From positions 1-64,000 of the forward strand of contig JASANE010001663.1 of assembly GCA_030248225.1 (NCBI GenBank): DNA of 64,000 nt, given 5' to 3'. The number at the start of each line of letters is the position of its first letter. Within the stretch, counting starts at the first letter, position 1. This document shows, piece by piece, positions 11,717-23,467 of this stretch. Both the position numbers and the translations under genes were made by a program. This DNA comes from Trileptium ribeirensis (Eukaryota > Nematoda > Enoplea > Enoplida > Thoracostomopsidae). The notes beneath the pieces were generated by a model, which was not told the origin of the DNA, did no database searches, and was given only the letters and a program-made list of their open reading frames with translations.

Positions 11717-12178
11717 ACTCCGTGATGTATATAGATTTCTCGAAGGCCTGTGACAAAATTTGGCACGTGAAACTAATCAACAAATTTTAACATTAATTTT
11801 TGCCAATTTTATTCCAATTTTGCCCATGGTTCTCCGCATATATTTACCAAAATTTTCGAGCGCTACCCGGAGCGGTTTTAAGGAGCTCCGGCTGGAGAAG
11901 GCCAGGAGTACAACGTTTTTTATACATAGATTAACAGCGTGTGTGTGCCTTTGTCATATGTCTTATGCTGAAACATTGAAATACTTTAATCTAGTACCTC
12001 TTGAGCTACGACGGCTAAAATGTTACATTGTAATGCCTATCAAGTGCCTTAATAATGAAATATACTTGTGTCAACACATGTTTGTTTATCTCAAGATACT
12101 AACACATGCGCACCAAAAAAAAACGCTTATTAAGCCTAAATATCATTGTTGTGCTTTTAAGCACAGTTTTGCTGTTTG
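11717..12178 (+). pseudogene. CR1-like LINE fragment with internal deletion
   Basis: Near 11,723 translation gives DVYIDFSKACDKIWHVKLIN, a reverse-transcriptase motif A in which the first catalytic Asp is kept. Shortly downstream the frame at 11,760-12,179 jumps to C-terminal LINE sequence (YAETLKYFNLVPLELRRLK). The intervening palm and thumb are missing, so the copy is internally deleted as well as truncated at the 5' end. Confidence 0.72.
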
Positions 12179-12179
12179 A

Positions 12180-12881
12180 ATAGTCGATAAACGGAACCAA
12201 CTACCTCAGTTTGCTGGAAAACAACAGCTGATAGAAGCTACAAACTGTAGTAAACTCAGATAACAACATTGACTTTGATAAGTAAGTTTCTTAACTTTAG
12301 CAGAATCCTATAAATCAGGTATAAATTGTGTTCCCTCCATTTATTATTATTTGAATCAATCATTTAATAAATTTTGTTTTATTTAATAAAATAAGATGGT
12401 ACGAAGCATAAGTAATGAAAACAAAGTATACTGAAATATATAAAGAATATTAAATAAATGTTATAAAACGGAAAAGGGCTATACCGCCGCTTACATCTGT
12501 GTAAATTTCACATTTTTATTAAGCAAATAATATTATTTATTTTCGTGAAAATAAAAATGTATATTATATCTATTATTTATGTGTTTAATGAATGTTAGAT
12601 TGAGCGATAAAATTTACATTATTTTCCTCTATTGGATAATGAAACTTGACATGATCACTTGTATATTCCTGGGCCCCAATTCCCGAAACATAATCCCTGA
12701 GCCTAAATGTGCTGGTGCAATTACATATTTGATTCCCATTTTTTCAAGAAGTTGTATGTTTAGGCAACTTACGTTAAAAATAAAGTACTAAAGTTAAAAT
12801 TAATTATTAAGTTAAAAATAAAAACTTGGAAGTAATTTAGATGGCGTTTGTGATCTGACCGCTTTGGTTGCTTATTATAAT
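12180..12881. other. No recognisable feature
   Basis: AT-rich, probably including LINE 3' tail sequence. No gene or RNA seen. Confidence 0.5.
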
Positions 12882-13273
12882 CAAGAGCGGGTGGCAGAAG
12901 AGTATGACACTTCCCTGATCTCTAATATTAGTCAGTGTTTCATGACACGGGCGTTTTCGGCTGACCGCCAGTTGTAGGGGGTTGTCAGGTGCAGACCCCT
13001 CAGTTTTAAATGGCGTAGCTCGGAGCCTCTCCCCCAGTTTTGGGGAAAGGGGGTCGGTCCGACCCCCTGTTTTTTGGGGTCTGTTTATAATCAGCTACAG
13101 GTTCAAATGATCCCCCTGCAATAACAGGTTCGAGCTAAGTCCCTAAAACCAGGGTGTCTTTGCATGACGACCCCTATAACTGGGTTTGTCATACCGAAAA
13201 TGCCCGCGTCATCAAATACGGGCTAATATTAGAGTACAGGGTAGTGTCATACTCTTCTCTCGTGCACTTTTGG
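12882..13273. mobile_element. Foldback MITE copy 0 (392 bp)
   Basis: The ends are mutually inverted. The left has agaagagtatgacacttccctg, which finds its complement in the right end (cagggtagtgtcatactcttct). Inside are inverted motifs acacgggcgttttcgg and tgcccgcgtcatcaaatacggg, plus C- and G-rich tracts. The same terminal and subterminal sequences occur in the elements at 52,494 and 53,119, so it is a dispersed family. It has no coding capacity. A target duplication is not clear at this copy. Confidence 0.85.
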
Positions 13274-14190
13274 TCTAATATATAGTAAACATTTTATGGA
13301 CTGGGACAATCGAATATTTATGCAGAAAGATGTTCACAAATGTTTGTATATCTATATAGTTATATAACCATCCTTATTGCGTTGTCACATTTATATGAAA
13401 TACATATGCGTAAATTTAGATATAAATATATATTCAAACATTTATGTGCATAACATGTTTATATGTACTCACAGTATAATTGTAACTCAAATGGTATAGT
13501 GAAAATTTTTAAAGACAAGGTCGGCCTTGGCAAAATTTTACAAAATGCAATCAGTTGTGGTTGGAAAGGACAAGTAGCAGCTTTGAACAATATATAAACT
13601 ACTATGAATGCACTTTTTTCTGCTTTAAAACACCAATATTCATGCTGCCAATACGATAAATAACAACTACAACAACGATATAATAATAATTAGGAAATAC
13701 CTGAAATTGTTTTAATAATATTCATTATTCGCGAGTTTCTATTTATTTATATTATCTATAATTTTATTGTTGCAATGTTCTGCACTTTTTTTTATTGTAA
13801 TGTTTCGTACTGCTCGATGCATTTTTCATACATGAATTACAATTTTTGTCTTGCAGTTGCAATAATTTAATGTTTAATAAAAACAACACAAAATTGGTTT
13901 ATCATACACTGTCTTTGTGCGTTATACACTAAATTTTATAATATATAGTACTGGTACACATGGGATACCCAGCATTGAGCACCCACACCTCGCGGTACTG
14001 CATAAAATTGGTTTGATTGTATTATTAGGAATAGTTTTATTACGAATAGACACCGCACTAAATTGATTAATCCAACCGGACCCAATGGGATTATAACAAC
14101 AAGACTCAACCCGATAATATGGCGACAACCGGCTACCAAAAAATCTGAATCCCGATGTGTAGAGATTATTTGAAAGCGTTTTATTGAACA
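13274..14190. other. No recognisable feature
   Basis: Very AT-rich sequence, including ATA-rich runs near 13,360-13,440. Nothing supports a gene. Confidence 0.6.
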
Positions 14191-15090
14191 TTGCCAACGA
14201 CTGTGTATCAAGGTTCCAAAAGAGTGTATTTCGCAGCCGAAATTCGTGATTTTAGCACTATAGTCGGAGTTCACCAAGGATTCTCACTGTCGCCGCTTCT
14301 TTTCATCCCTTTGCTAAACACCATCACGAAGCACATGCAGAAGCCGATTCCACGGAATCAGCTATTTGGCCACAATTGCGATGCCAGCGGATGATAAAAA
14401 AGTCGCTCTACAAGATTATGTTTAAGCCTTGAAAGTGTGATTGGCCTAATTTTGTCTTATGCTCAGCACGAAGAAGACAGAGTATCTAAAAGGGTTCTAT
14501 TAGCGAAAAAGGTTCTATAAAAGTGGACGGCTCTGACTTGACGCGCACAACGGTTCCATGTGCCTTGGGAAAACCGCCAAAGCTAACCGACGCGTAATTC
14601 CAGCTTGGTTGAAACGGAGCAGTGTTGCGCAAGTAAATCTGCAATCGCCTCAAGTCTAAAATCTACAGGACAGTAGTGCATCCAGTGGCGCAGTATGGCT
14701 CTTAGTGCTGGCTATCAGCCAAAGAAATTGAGGACGACAAATTTTTACATAGACCAGGTTGTTGCCTGAATATCAGAGTTGACATTATTTCACCATGTCT
14801 GAAATGAAGACACCCGAATGCGTTACGGTAATGCTACAATAACCAAGGAACGCGTGAACTCTGGCGCACCTGGAAAAATTGTGTACTCCGCTCAAATGAT
14901 CCACCGGTGACAGCAGGATTAAAGCTGGAAGTGGAAGGATCAGGGCCAAAGTGCAGGCCAAACAGAGATATAACGACGCCTTACACTGACACATCATACA
15001 GGCTGGTCGCCGTTGACCAAGCTCATGATCGTGTAGCAATTCAGGAAAAAGTAGATTCCTCTAATTTCTGTATTCCAATACGGATCCAAC
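14191..15090 (+). pseudogene. RTE/BovB-like LINE, C-terminal part
   Basis: The remnant begins at the palm motif VGVHQGFSLSPLLF (about 14,262-14,310), the RTE-clade form of this motif. A damaged ADD catalytic motif follows near 14,385, then STKKTEYL near 14,465 and RTVVHPVAQYGS near 14,670. NEDTRMRYGNATITK is near 14,800. The end region is NDPPVTAGLKLEVEG and VAVDQAHDRVA (14,895-15,050). These blocks keep the order of the RTE C terminus in shifted frames. The 5' part is missing. Confidence 0.78.
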
Positions 15091-16250
15091 CGTATGAAGT
15101 TGTAGGCGAATTAGCCGTCACATAGAATCATGCACAGATTGCGACAGATGCAACTTCAAGTAAGATTTACAGTAAAACGTGCCAAATTGAAATGCAACAG
15201 TTGTAATTTTTTCTGCTAAAAATAGATCATCTTGTTTCTGGGTTACTGCATAAATGCTGATATTTGTTACAACAGAGACTATACAGCCCCTGAACGGATG
15301 TTCTAATATACCTAATTATTATTTTTACCATATATTACGACTAACCGCTGGCATTTAAATAATAAAAACATTTATTTGTATGTCTCGTTTTCCACGACCA
15401 ACAGTTAGTTAACTTTTAGAACAAAATTAAATCCAATTTTGTTGTTCTCTTCCGTAACCGCTAGTTATTTATACAATATAGGTATACTGAGCTATTGGAA
15501 CAGCACGGCTAAATGTAACCGATAACCCTTTAGTAATTGAATCAGAAACCAAAAATAAACAAATTTGTGTCAAAGTCGCTTTAATGTCGCTGTTGTTACT
15601 ATAGCTTGAATATGTTTGGTGGTATTTGGTTTAAATTTTGACAGTGGGTGTACCTATAATCTGCATATTGTACCGTCGATATATTTCTAATATCGTCCAA
15701 ACTAGAAAATACACAGCGTTTATACAAATTCACAGGCTGGTACCATAATGCATATGTTTTGCTGCTATTAATGGCATTGGAAGTGTTGGCTCGTTTTGCT
15801 TCAATGTGTTACTGAGCTTGTATTAGTCCAATGCTTGTGCTGGCCTTGTGGTCCTCACTCTTGAGGACGGTCCCGACGGGTATCCGTCACGGTCACTCTT
15901 TTCTATCAGAAATCGAAACAAACTTTGGGGTACTACCGCGCAGGGGTAGGGCTGCTTCTATGTATCGGGGCAGGCGGGGAGTCGTACCGTCTTATATTTC
16001 CAGGAGTCGAGTATGGCAAGGACTCGCCTGCTTAGATGTACAAGAGTGAGAACAGTACAATTGTGTCGAAGATATATTTTTACCTGACAAACACAGTATA
16101 GCATGCGTCTAGAGGCCACGGAATTCCGATACCGGATATGACTCAGTTAAGCGAGTACCTGCAACACTTTATCAGTGAAATTTGTGGCCTAACAGCAGGT
16201 AATTTTAACTTTTCTGAGGTCCAAGGCAGTCCATCTATAATATTTGTTCT
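15091..16250. other. No clear gene; may include RTE-like endonuclease remains
   Basis: No motif of the AP endonuclease is recognisable, although this interval lies where the 5' part of the downstream RTE-like element would be. The open frame at 15,831-16,049 has no domain signature. Confidence 0.4.
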
Positions 16251-16254
16251 TGGA

Positions 16255-18000
16255 TTGTGCCCAATGGTCCTCGGAATAGTCCTCGAAAAAACCAAGCCCG
16301 GTAGGCGATATATTGACAAGCAAATTTGGTGATGGAACGAAGATATACAAAAAGCTATTAAGGAGAAGAAATTAGCGTAGAAACGATGGCTGCGGTCTCG
16401 TGCCGACGAAGATTTTCAAAGATAATTCTTCAGCCAAAAAAGCAGTAGCTAAAGCTAGGTCAGCCCACTATGACCATGTCTATGCGGAATTGGATACACG
16501 TGATAATGCGGATAAGATCGTTCGTCTAGCTAATGCTCTACACCGCTCTGCGCATTACGTAGGCCAGATCAGACATATCAAGGATGGTCAATAAAACGTG
16601 CTGCAAAAACTTACTATAGTTTTGAAACGATGGAAAGACTATTTCAGTGCGATGTCCAACGAAGAGTTTCTGCATCCACCAATTGACTGTTCAGAACCAA
16701 TCTTAGGGGTGGGGGTGCCGCCGATCAACGTTGCACAGGTTGACGCGGCACTTAAAAAGATGAAGAATGGGAAGGCAACTGGGCCTGACGATATACCCGA
16801 GGAGGTATGGGGAATATCCGACCGTTGTGGCCCTGCGACACTCGCCATGCTATTTAACCGCATTGTTGAGGAAGGAGAAGCTCCCACGGTTTGGTCAAAT
16901 AGTGTATCTATACCCGTGTGGAAAGGCAAAGGCGACGTGTTACAGTGTTCCAACTATAGACCTATAAGACTTCTGTGCCACATGTTCAAGGTTTTCGAGC
17001 GCATTATAGACAGCCGTCTTCGAGAAATTGTGAAAATCAAGTCAAACCAGTGTGGCTTTGTCAAGGGATGTGGGCCAATCGACGCTATTCATGCTGACCG
17101 TTTGCTAGTGGAAAAACACCGCGAGAAGAATAAAACGGTGCACATAACGTTCCTGGATCTCTAAAAAGCATTTGATAGAGTTCCTCACAGTTTGATCTGG
17201 CACACATTGCGTAAACATCACGTGCCTGAAGCCTACGTCGACAGGGTGAATCTTCTATGCAGGGGTGTCAACAGCATAGTGCGATGTCCAGCAGGTGTGT
17301 CTGAGCCGTTTAATATCAAAGTCGGTGTCCACCAAGGTTAGGCCTTCGCCACTGCTGTTAATCCTGTACATAGATACTGTCACTGCTGACATCCACACAG
17401 CAGTGCTATGAACGTTACTATACGCAGATGATGTCTTACTGGCGGATAATGATCGTCGCTAGCTTCAGGAAAACATACAATGTGGGAAATATCGGCAGGC
17501 GAATAACTTGAGACTCTACATCAAGAAAACAGAGTACACGGAAGGTGGCCTCCAAACGGACGGCACCATCACAATCAATGATACCGACCTTACGAAGACA
17601 CAGAGTTTCAGTACATCGGATCTCTGATCACCAATGATGGCGACCTGACTCCAAAGGTTAGTGCGAGGATTACAGCTGCCTGGGTTAAATGGCGATATGT
17701 AATCGGAGTTCTATGCGACCACCGCATGCCACAACGCCTGAAGGCGAAAATCTATAAATACGTCATAAGACCCGTTGCTCTATGCGGATCGGAATGCTTT
17801 CCAACAACGGCAAGACCTGATGAAGACCTTCATGGAATGGAAATGCGTATGCCGCGATGATGATTAGGAATAACAAAATGGGATCATGTCAGGAATAACG
17901 ATGTTCGCAGACGCATGGGGATGACACCTATTGTAAGGAAGATGCAAGAATCAAGACTGGACACGTCATTCGCCTGGAAGAAGGCTCTGTAGCAAAGACA
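16255..18000 (+). pseudogene. RTE/BovB-like LINE, reverse transcriptase
   Basis: Translation gives EKTKPGRRYIDKQIW, then WNEDIQKAIKEKK, then KKAVAKARSAHYDHVYAELD and ANALHRSAHYVGQIRHIKDG, the linker of RTE proteins. The frame at 16,598-17,164 (188 codons) holds the RT fingers: KMKNGKATGPDDIPEEVW, then CSNYRPIRLLCHMFKVFERI. A stop interrupts motif A (FLDL stop KAFDRVPHSLIW, near 17,160). After that come VGVHQG, LLYADDVLLADND near 17,418 (catalytic YADD present), and the C-terminal ITKWDHVRNNDVRRRMG near 17,870. Several stops and frameshifts show it is inactive. Confidence 0.88.
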
Positions 18001-18410
18001 TCGTTCATATTTTAGCGATGTTGGTAAAATGGGTATTTTCTGAACCGCCTTATCGAACTGAATCTATTGATACCACAATCAGCTCTGTATCTTCAAAATT
18101 GACCAACTTCGGGCTGGGGGGCTAAAAGAAAAGACCCTTGGATTGCCACAATTATCATCTGTCTCTTGCCTGGGTTTCATACTTTGATTCTGTATATTCT
18201 GTTGATGGCAAACAAAATGTTTTCACTTGTATTTTAAATAATTGCGTGCGCTAAATTTGTGCGAAAAGTCGAGATAAATACGAATAGATACGGTCATCGG
18301 TATCCTAACTTTATCGAAACATTGCTCAAACGTAAAGCTAACCTATGGAAAATAAGTAGACAGAAAAATGACTACCATGGTTATAAAAAAAGTAGTTTGA
18401 AATAGTGTGC
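18001..18410. other. No recognisable feature
   Basis: Probably LINE 3' sequence and flanking DNA. No motif seen. Confidence 0.4.
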
Positions 18411-19730
18411 AGCTTTTCATCGGTACAAGCGCAACCGTGAAAGAAATATACTAAATAGCAATAATCGAAATGCTCTCTTTCGATATGTGAAAAACAGATG
18501 GAGTGTAAAATCTGGAGTCAGTGCTCTTAACATCCCGAACGTTGTTTACCACTGACGACAAAGGTCGTTCCAATGTTTTTGAAAGTGCTTTTGCTTCAGT
18601 CCATCTTGAGAATGACTGTCACATACCTGCATTCGAATATATAAACGTAGCAACAGATTGCTTTCTTGGATTACCTTTTCTCCTGATTTTGTATACAAGT
18701 ATATGGGGTGTCTGATGCCAAAACATAGTCAGTCACCCGGCGGCTATTCATAATACTTTCTAAAATATCTTAGGCTATCACTATGTAATCGCTCATAATT
18801 TTGAGCAATTCTTCGTCAACGGTTGTTTGGCAACCCCATGGCTGTGTGGTATCATTCAGCTTTATATAAAAGGCAATGCCGCTGAAGCTTTGAGTTATTA
18901 GGCCAATATCTTTACTTTATAATAATAATAGCATTTATAACGCGCTTTTTCGCAAGAGCATTACAAAAGCGCAAGATATTGTCGGAATATACAACAGTCA
19001 GAATACGTCAAGTTTGTAATATCACTCTGGTGAACTGGGAAACAAGTCAGTTATATAACTGTTGCAAAATAATGGAAATTGTGAATAATGATTTTATGCA
19101 TTCATATTTGCTCTGTAACAGGTATAATTACTCCAAGTCAGTACAGTTTTATGTCAAAAAATCAACATGTACCCAACTTCTTGAATTTGTAAGCGATTAG
19201 TCTAAGCAAGGTACTATGGATAGGTTGTAGATATATGGCATACATTGACTTTACAAAGGTGTTTGATACCGTTTTACATGTCAAGCTACTTATCAAACTA
19301 CGTGCAACAGGTATTAGTGGCACAATTTTGATATGGATCGAAGACTTTTTAATCGCCGAACATTAGGGTGAAAAAAATGATACGTATTCTGATTCTTACA
19401 GTGTACAGTCGGGGTGCCTCAGCGCAGTGTCCTTGGACAAACTTTATTTCTGATATATAAACAATCTATCGTATTGTTTTAATGACGTTAAATGTAAACC
19501 CTTTGCTGATGATGTGAACCATTGCATAAACATGTTTGATAAGGGGGATCATGATGCAGCAACCGATTTTCAAAATGACCTTTCACGTGTAGAAATTTGG
19601 GAATCAAACTGGCCCCTGTCTGTTGCAGCGCCAAAGTGCAACGTTTTGGAGCAGTCATTTCAGATAATGACAACTTTAAACTTTTTGTTTAAGTTATATC
19701 TTTCGGATGTGAGGTTTTTGTATCAAAGAA
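18411..19730 (+). pseudogene. CR1-like LINE remnant C
   Basis: Pre-RT segment FHRYKRNRERNILNSNNRN (about 18,418) is followed by a NVFESAFASVHLEND block. There is then a gap to NCCKIMEIVNNDFMHSYLL (about 19,051) and KKSTCTQLLEFVSD. Motif A is YIDFTKVFDTVLHVKLL (about 19,240). Motif B is changed to VPQRSVLGQTLF, and motif C PFADDVNHCINMF (about 19,500) is preserved. The thumb begins WESNWPLSVAAPKCNVL. The fingers are deleted, and stops and shifts abound. Confidence 0.8.
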
Positions 19731-20030
19731 ACAGATTGTAACAACCGAGCAGTCTGTTAAATATGTTCATTACATTAAGCGTATACAATATAAAAAGTTG
19801 CAATTGTGTCACTCAGCAAAACAGTCTGGAAATTTTAATGAATATAGACGGTTATCCAAACAAGGTTCTGCTGTTATTTTACAAATCAAGGAAAAGCGAG
19901 AAAGTAACATTATCGAAACCGGCAATTTTAAAACCTTGTTTCGATACGGAAATAACCGACTTTCAGCAAAGAACAGCACATAAGTGCCATAAAGTGCCCC
20001 AATGGTTCGTTATCCTCATATTATCAAACA
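19731..20030. other. Probable pre-RT region of LINE D, strongly decayed
   Basis: No strong motif. The position directly before the ANAFSSVF block of the next element suggests it is part of that LINE. Confidence 0.35.
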
Positions 20031-21290
20031 TGTACTAATATTATAGCTAATGCTTTTTCTTCTGTATTTACTGTTGATAACAATAATTTGCTTGTAACTA
20101 TTGACAACAGCTACCGAGCAACCCATCACCTGGGTTGGTTTTTCGCCAAAGGCAGTACACAACTACATGAGTAAGCTGAATTCTAAACTAAGCCATTCTG
20201 CAGATGGATTGCCTGCATTCTTGTTAAAAAACCTAAAAACTCACTTTGCTTTTCGCTGGCACATCTTTTCAAACATTCATTTATCACTGCTACCTTGCCA
20301 AAACAGTGGCTTATAGCCCACGTCGTGCCAGTATACAAAAAAGGAGATTCATTGAATCCCCTCAATTACCGCCCAATATCACTGATATCCAATTGCTGTA
20401 AAATCATGGAATATGCCGTAAATGACCATATAATAGCCTTTGTTGCTCATCATAACATTATAATTCCTAATCAGAATGGCTTTGTTTCAAACAAGTCAAC
20501 CTGTACTTAACTGCTTCAGTGCATGAAACATTGGTGCGCTACGGTAGATGAAGGAAACTAAGTCGATGTGGTTTACCTTGATTTTACAAAAGCTTTCTAC
20601 ACGGTTTTGCACAAAAAGTTACTTCTAAAGCTATCTAAATATGACATAAGGGTCAACTACTAGAATGGATACGAGCTTACCTTGCAAATTCCACGTAAAG
20701 GTTAGTCATTTGTTTTCTGAGGAACGGAAAATAACGTCAGGCGTTCCTCAGGGGATTGGTCTTGGGTCTACTTTGTTTGTTATGTATATCAATGACCTTG
20801 TTGTAAAGTTGATTAATGTACATTTCAAATTGTATGCTAATGACGTGTAAAACTTTATGTTATGCTGAAACGAACACAACCACATTTAGCCGCAGATAAA
20901 CTTAGGCGAGCAATTAGTTATGTTTATTTATGAGCCAACGAATGGCAACTTAGCTTGCCATATGCTAAATGTACAGTACTCCATATAGGATCTCAAAATC
21001 CACAGTTAGAATATCAAATAGTAAATCACAGTCTAACTGTAAACACTTTCTCAATTTGTTCAAGCCAGACATTCACTGCACCGTTATATGTCAGAAGGCC
21101 TATCCTATTATTAGTATACCCTAAACTATAATTATAACGTTCTTTTGACTGCTTTTATGTCTTATGTATTCCCAATCCTGGAATACATATCACCTGTATG
21201 TACAGTAGCAAATATCGATAAGCTTGAAAATTGGCTCGCAAGCTTAATGATGACTCAGAACAATACCAGCACAATCGTTCGCATTATGTT
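20031..21290 (+). pseudogene. CR1-like LINE remnant D
   Basis: ANAFSSVFTVDNNN appears near 20,045, then ITWVGFSPKAV. VVPVYKKGDSLNPLNYRPIS and LISNCCKIMEY follow (20,320-20,420), then NQNGFVSNKSTCT. Motif A is VDVVYLDFTKAFYTVLHKK (about 20,558), with the second Asp of FDTV changed to Tyr. Motif C is damaged (LYANDV, about 20,835). A C-terminal SYVFPILEYISPVCTVANID block lies near 21,150. The altered catalytic motif and stops mean no activity. Confidence 0.82.
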
Positions 21291-21465
21291 GTACGCAATA
21301 AAAAATTAGTAGTTTTCAAAGACTGCGTTCGACAAGGTGGTCGCCTCGCCGGTGGAAAGAGATACCCTGTAAATTAATGAATTTGTGAATGATGCCCATG
21401 CTAAACTCTAGGTTCAGGTAAACTGAGAAGGGGATCAAAATCACCAAAACACTCAGATCAAAATG

Positions 21466-22556
21466 TACTTAGGTGCAAGTATTTCAACGCTCATAGCCTC
21501 TGCAACAAAATGAGCGAATTTCCAATGTTGCTTGAACCGAGTGTTTACTCTGTTATAGCGGTCACTGAAACCTTTTTACATAATGATGTCCCGGATAGCA
21601 TGATTACCACAAGCCAGTATAAAGTTATTCGTAAGGATAGAACAATCCGAAGAGTTGGGGGTGTAGCTATCTTTGTATCTGAACACCTAAAATTCTGTCC
21701 TGTTCAGAATTCTAGTTTTGACAGTTTAGAAATAATTGCAATCGACGTTTTATCAGACCCCAAAATAAGGTTTACGTGCGTTTACCGCCCGCCAAATTGT
21801 ACACATAAATACACTGAGCGCCTTGCATTAGCTTTCTGCCACATAACTAATGTGAAATGGCCTGTGGTAATATTTGGAGATTTTAATTTGCCGCATGTAA
21901 ACTGGCAATATCTTAGGTTTCCTATAACTGCAGAGTATCAGTCATTCTTTAGTGGTGTAGCACAAGCAGGACTTCAGTAGCTTGTCTCTTTTCCCACGAG
22001 AGAAAATAATATTTTGGACTTAATTCTGACTAACTCATTCACGACAGTTAGTGGAATCGACTGCGGCGAACCTTTCTCGGGTTCGGACCATTTTTCAATA
22101 GATTTTCATGTATATGGAAAAATAGTTTCCTATGAAAACCAAAACAACCCCGAATTTGATTTTAGAAAAGCTGATTTTCAAAAACTGAATAAATTTCTTT
22201 TATCTGTTAATTTCATTCAAATGTTCTGTTCATTGTATAATGTACACGATATGTCGCGTCTTTACTATAATAATTTGCTATTTTTTTGCGAGCTGTTTGT
22301 TCCTAAGAAGAGCCTATCCCTCTCTCTGAGCAAACCGAAATATCCTTCTTATATCCAGCGAATTGAGCGCGAGAAAGCTAAACATGGGAAACTTAACAAA
22401 CGCACCGGAGACATTTCCGAATATAAAACAGTGGCCAGAAAATGGTCAAAAGAAATTTCGAAATTTATACAATCCCAGGAGAGCAAAATTCTAGAAACAA
22501 CCTTTTTAAGCATGTTAATAAGCGTTGCTTTTCGAAATTTGGTGTTGGTGTGTTAA
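21466..22556 (+). pseudogene. LINE E, AP endonuclease domain
   Basis: This is the apurinic-like endonuclease that nicks target DNA for target-primed reverse transcription. In one frame it reads KYFNAHSLCNKMSEF (about 21,475), AVTETFL, VGGVAIFVSEHLKF, CVYRPPNCT and VVIFGDFNLPHVNW (about 21,860-21,905). A stop at 21,978 interrupts the sequence between AQAGLQ and LVSFPTRENN. The frame then continues with LDLILTN and GSDHFSIDF. The catalytic E (TET), the N of GDFN and the SDH triad are all visible, so this is one of the best preserved domains in the window. Its length matches a full EN domain. Confidence 0.85.
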
Positions 22557-23194
22557 AAACCGCGTCAGGCGAAATACTTATTGATGATAGTAGTCGCAGC
22601 GAACTACTAGCTTCCAGTTTCGCCAGTGTATTCATTACCGATGACGGAAACACGCCACTAACCGCATGCAGTCCAAGCAGCCATAAATTATCTTGGGTGC
22701 CTTTTACGCCCTTAAACGTTTATAATGCACTATCAGAATTAAAAAATAAACACAGTCATTCACCGGATGGCGTCACTCAATATTTCCTTCGCCAAATAAG
22801 GGACTCGATATGCTTCCCGATCGCCTACATATTTGAACAATTGTTCATTAGTGGCGTGCTTCCTGATATTTGGCTTCACGCTGATATGACAGCTGTTCAT
22901 AAGAAAGGAGATCCTGGAGACCCATGAAATTATAGACCCATTTCTCTGGTTTCAAACGTGTGCAAAGTGATTGGACGAATTATTAACAGCCATCTAAGGT
23001 CCTTTTTTAAACAACATGAGCTCATTGAAACAGGTCAGAACACAGATAAATAAATAGCAGTTTTTGGGCGGATACCCACGAAAAACCTGTTAAGTCGCAT
23101 ACACTAAAAACTGTTTCAGCTGGAGTTCCGCAAGGCAGTGTACTAGGTCCTACTTTGTTTTTACTACACATTAATGATATTGTTAATGAGCACT
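22442..23194 (+). pseudogene. LINE E, reverse transcriptase N part with motif A deleted
   Basis: The frame carries ASSFASVFITDDGN, LSWVPFTPLNVYNAL and SHSPDGVTQYFL. The fingers then read HADMTAVHKKGDPGD, followed by NYRPISLVSNVCKVIGRI after a TGA that replaces Trp. At about 23,040 the sequence passes from ELIETGQ almost directly to the region before [20 protein letters not shown]. The stretch that should hold motif A (IDFxKAFDTV) is absent, so an essential catalytic Asp is lost. A piggyBac-like MITE interrupts the frame at 23,195. Confidence 0.83.
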
Positions 23195-23467
23195 TTAACC
23201 CTTTCATGCCCGAATTAATTTGAGTATCGTGCAATGTTTGACAAACTCAAGCCTGGGCCAGGGATCGAACCCGAAACGTACGGTTGAAACTTGTGTACAC
23301 AAACCACTGAGCTATCTGAGAGCTGTTGCTCGGTTCCTTAAGGAACCTCACAATGCGAGCGAATAACAACGCACGTTCAAACGTACGATATACGACAAAC
23401 TTAGTAAACCCAACGAGTCGCAATGTGCGTTGGGTCCATTTGGACCTTACGGGCATGAGAGGGTTAA
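23195..23467. mobile_element. piggyBac-like MITE, copy A, carrying tRNA-like boxes
   Basis: TTAA at 23,195-23,198 and 23,464-23,467 flank 265 bp with 12-bp terminal repeats (ccctttcatgcccg against the complement ccctctcatgcccg). A TTAA duplication with termini starting CCC is the piggyBac superfamily signature. It splits LINE E between HINDIVNEHF and the FVND motif. Inside, on the minus strand, are a pol III A-box-like tagctcagtgg (23,314-23,304) and a B-box ggttcgatccc (23,271-23,261) in tRNA order. There is no coding capacity. The second copy at 32,965-33,229 is also 265 bp long. Confidence 0.85.
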
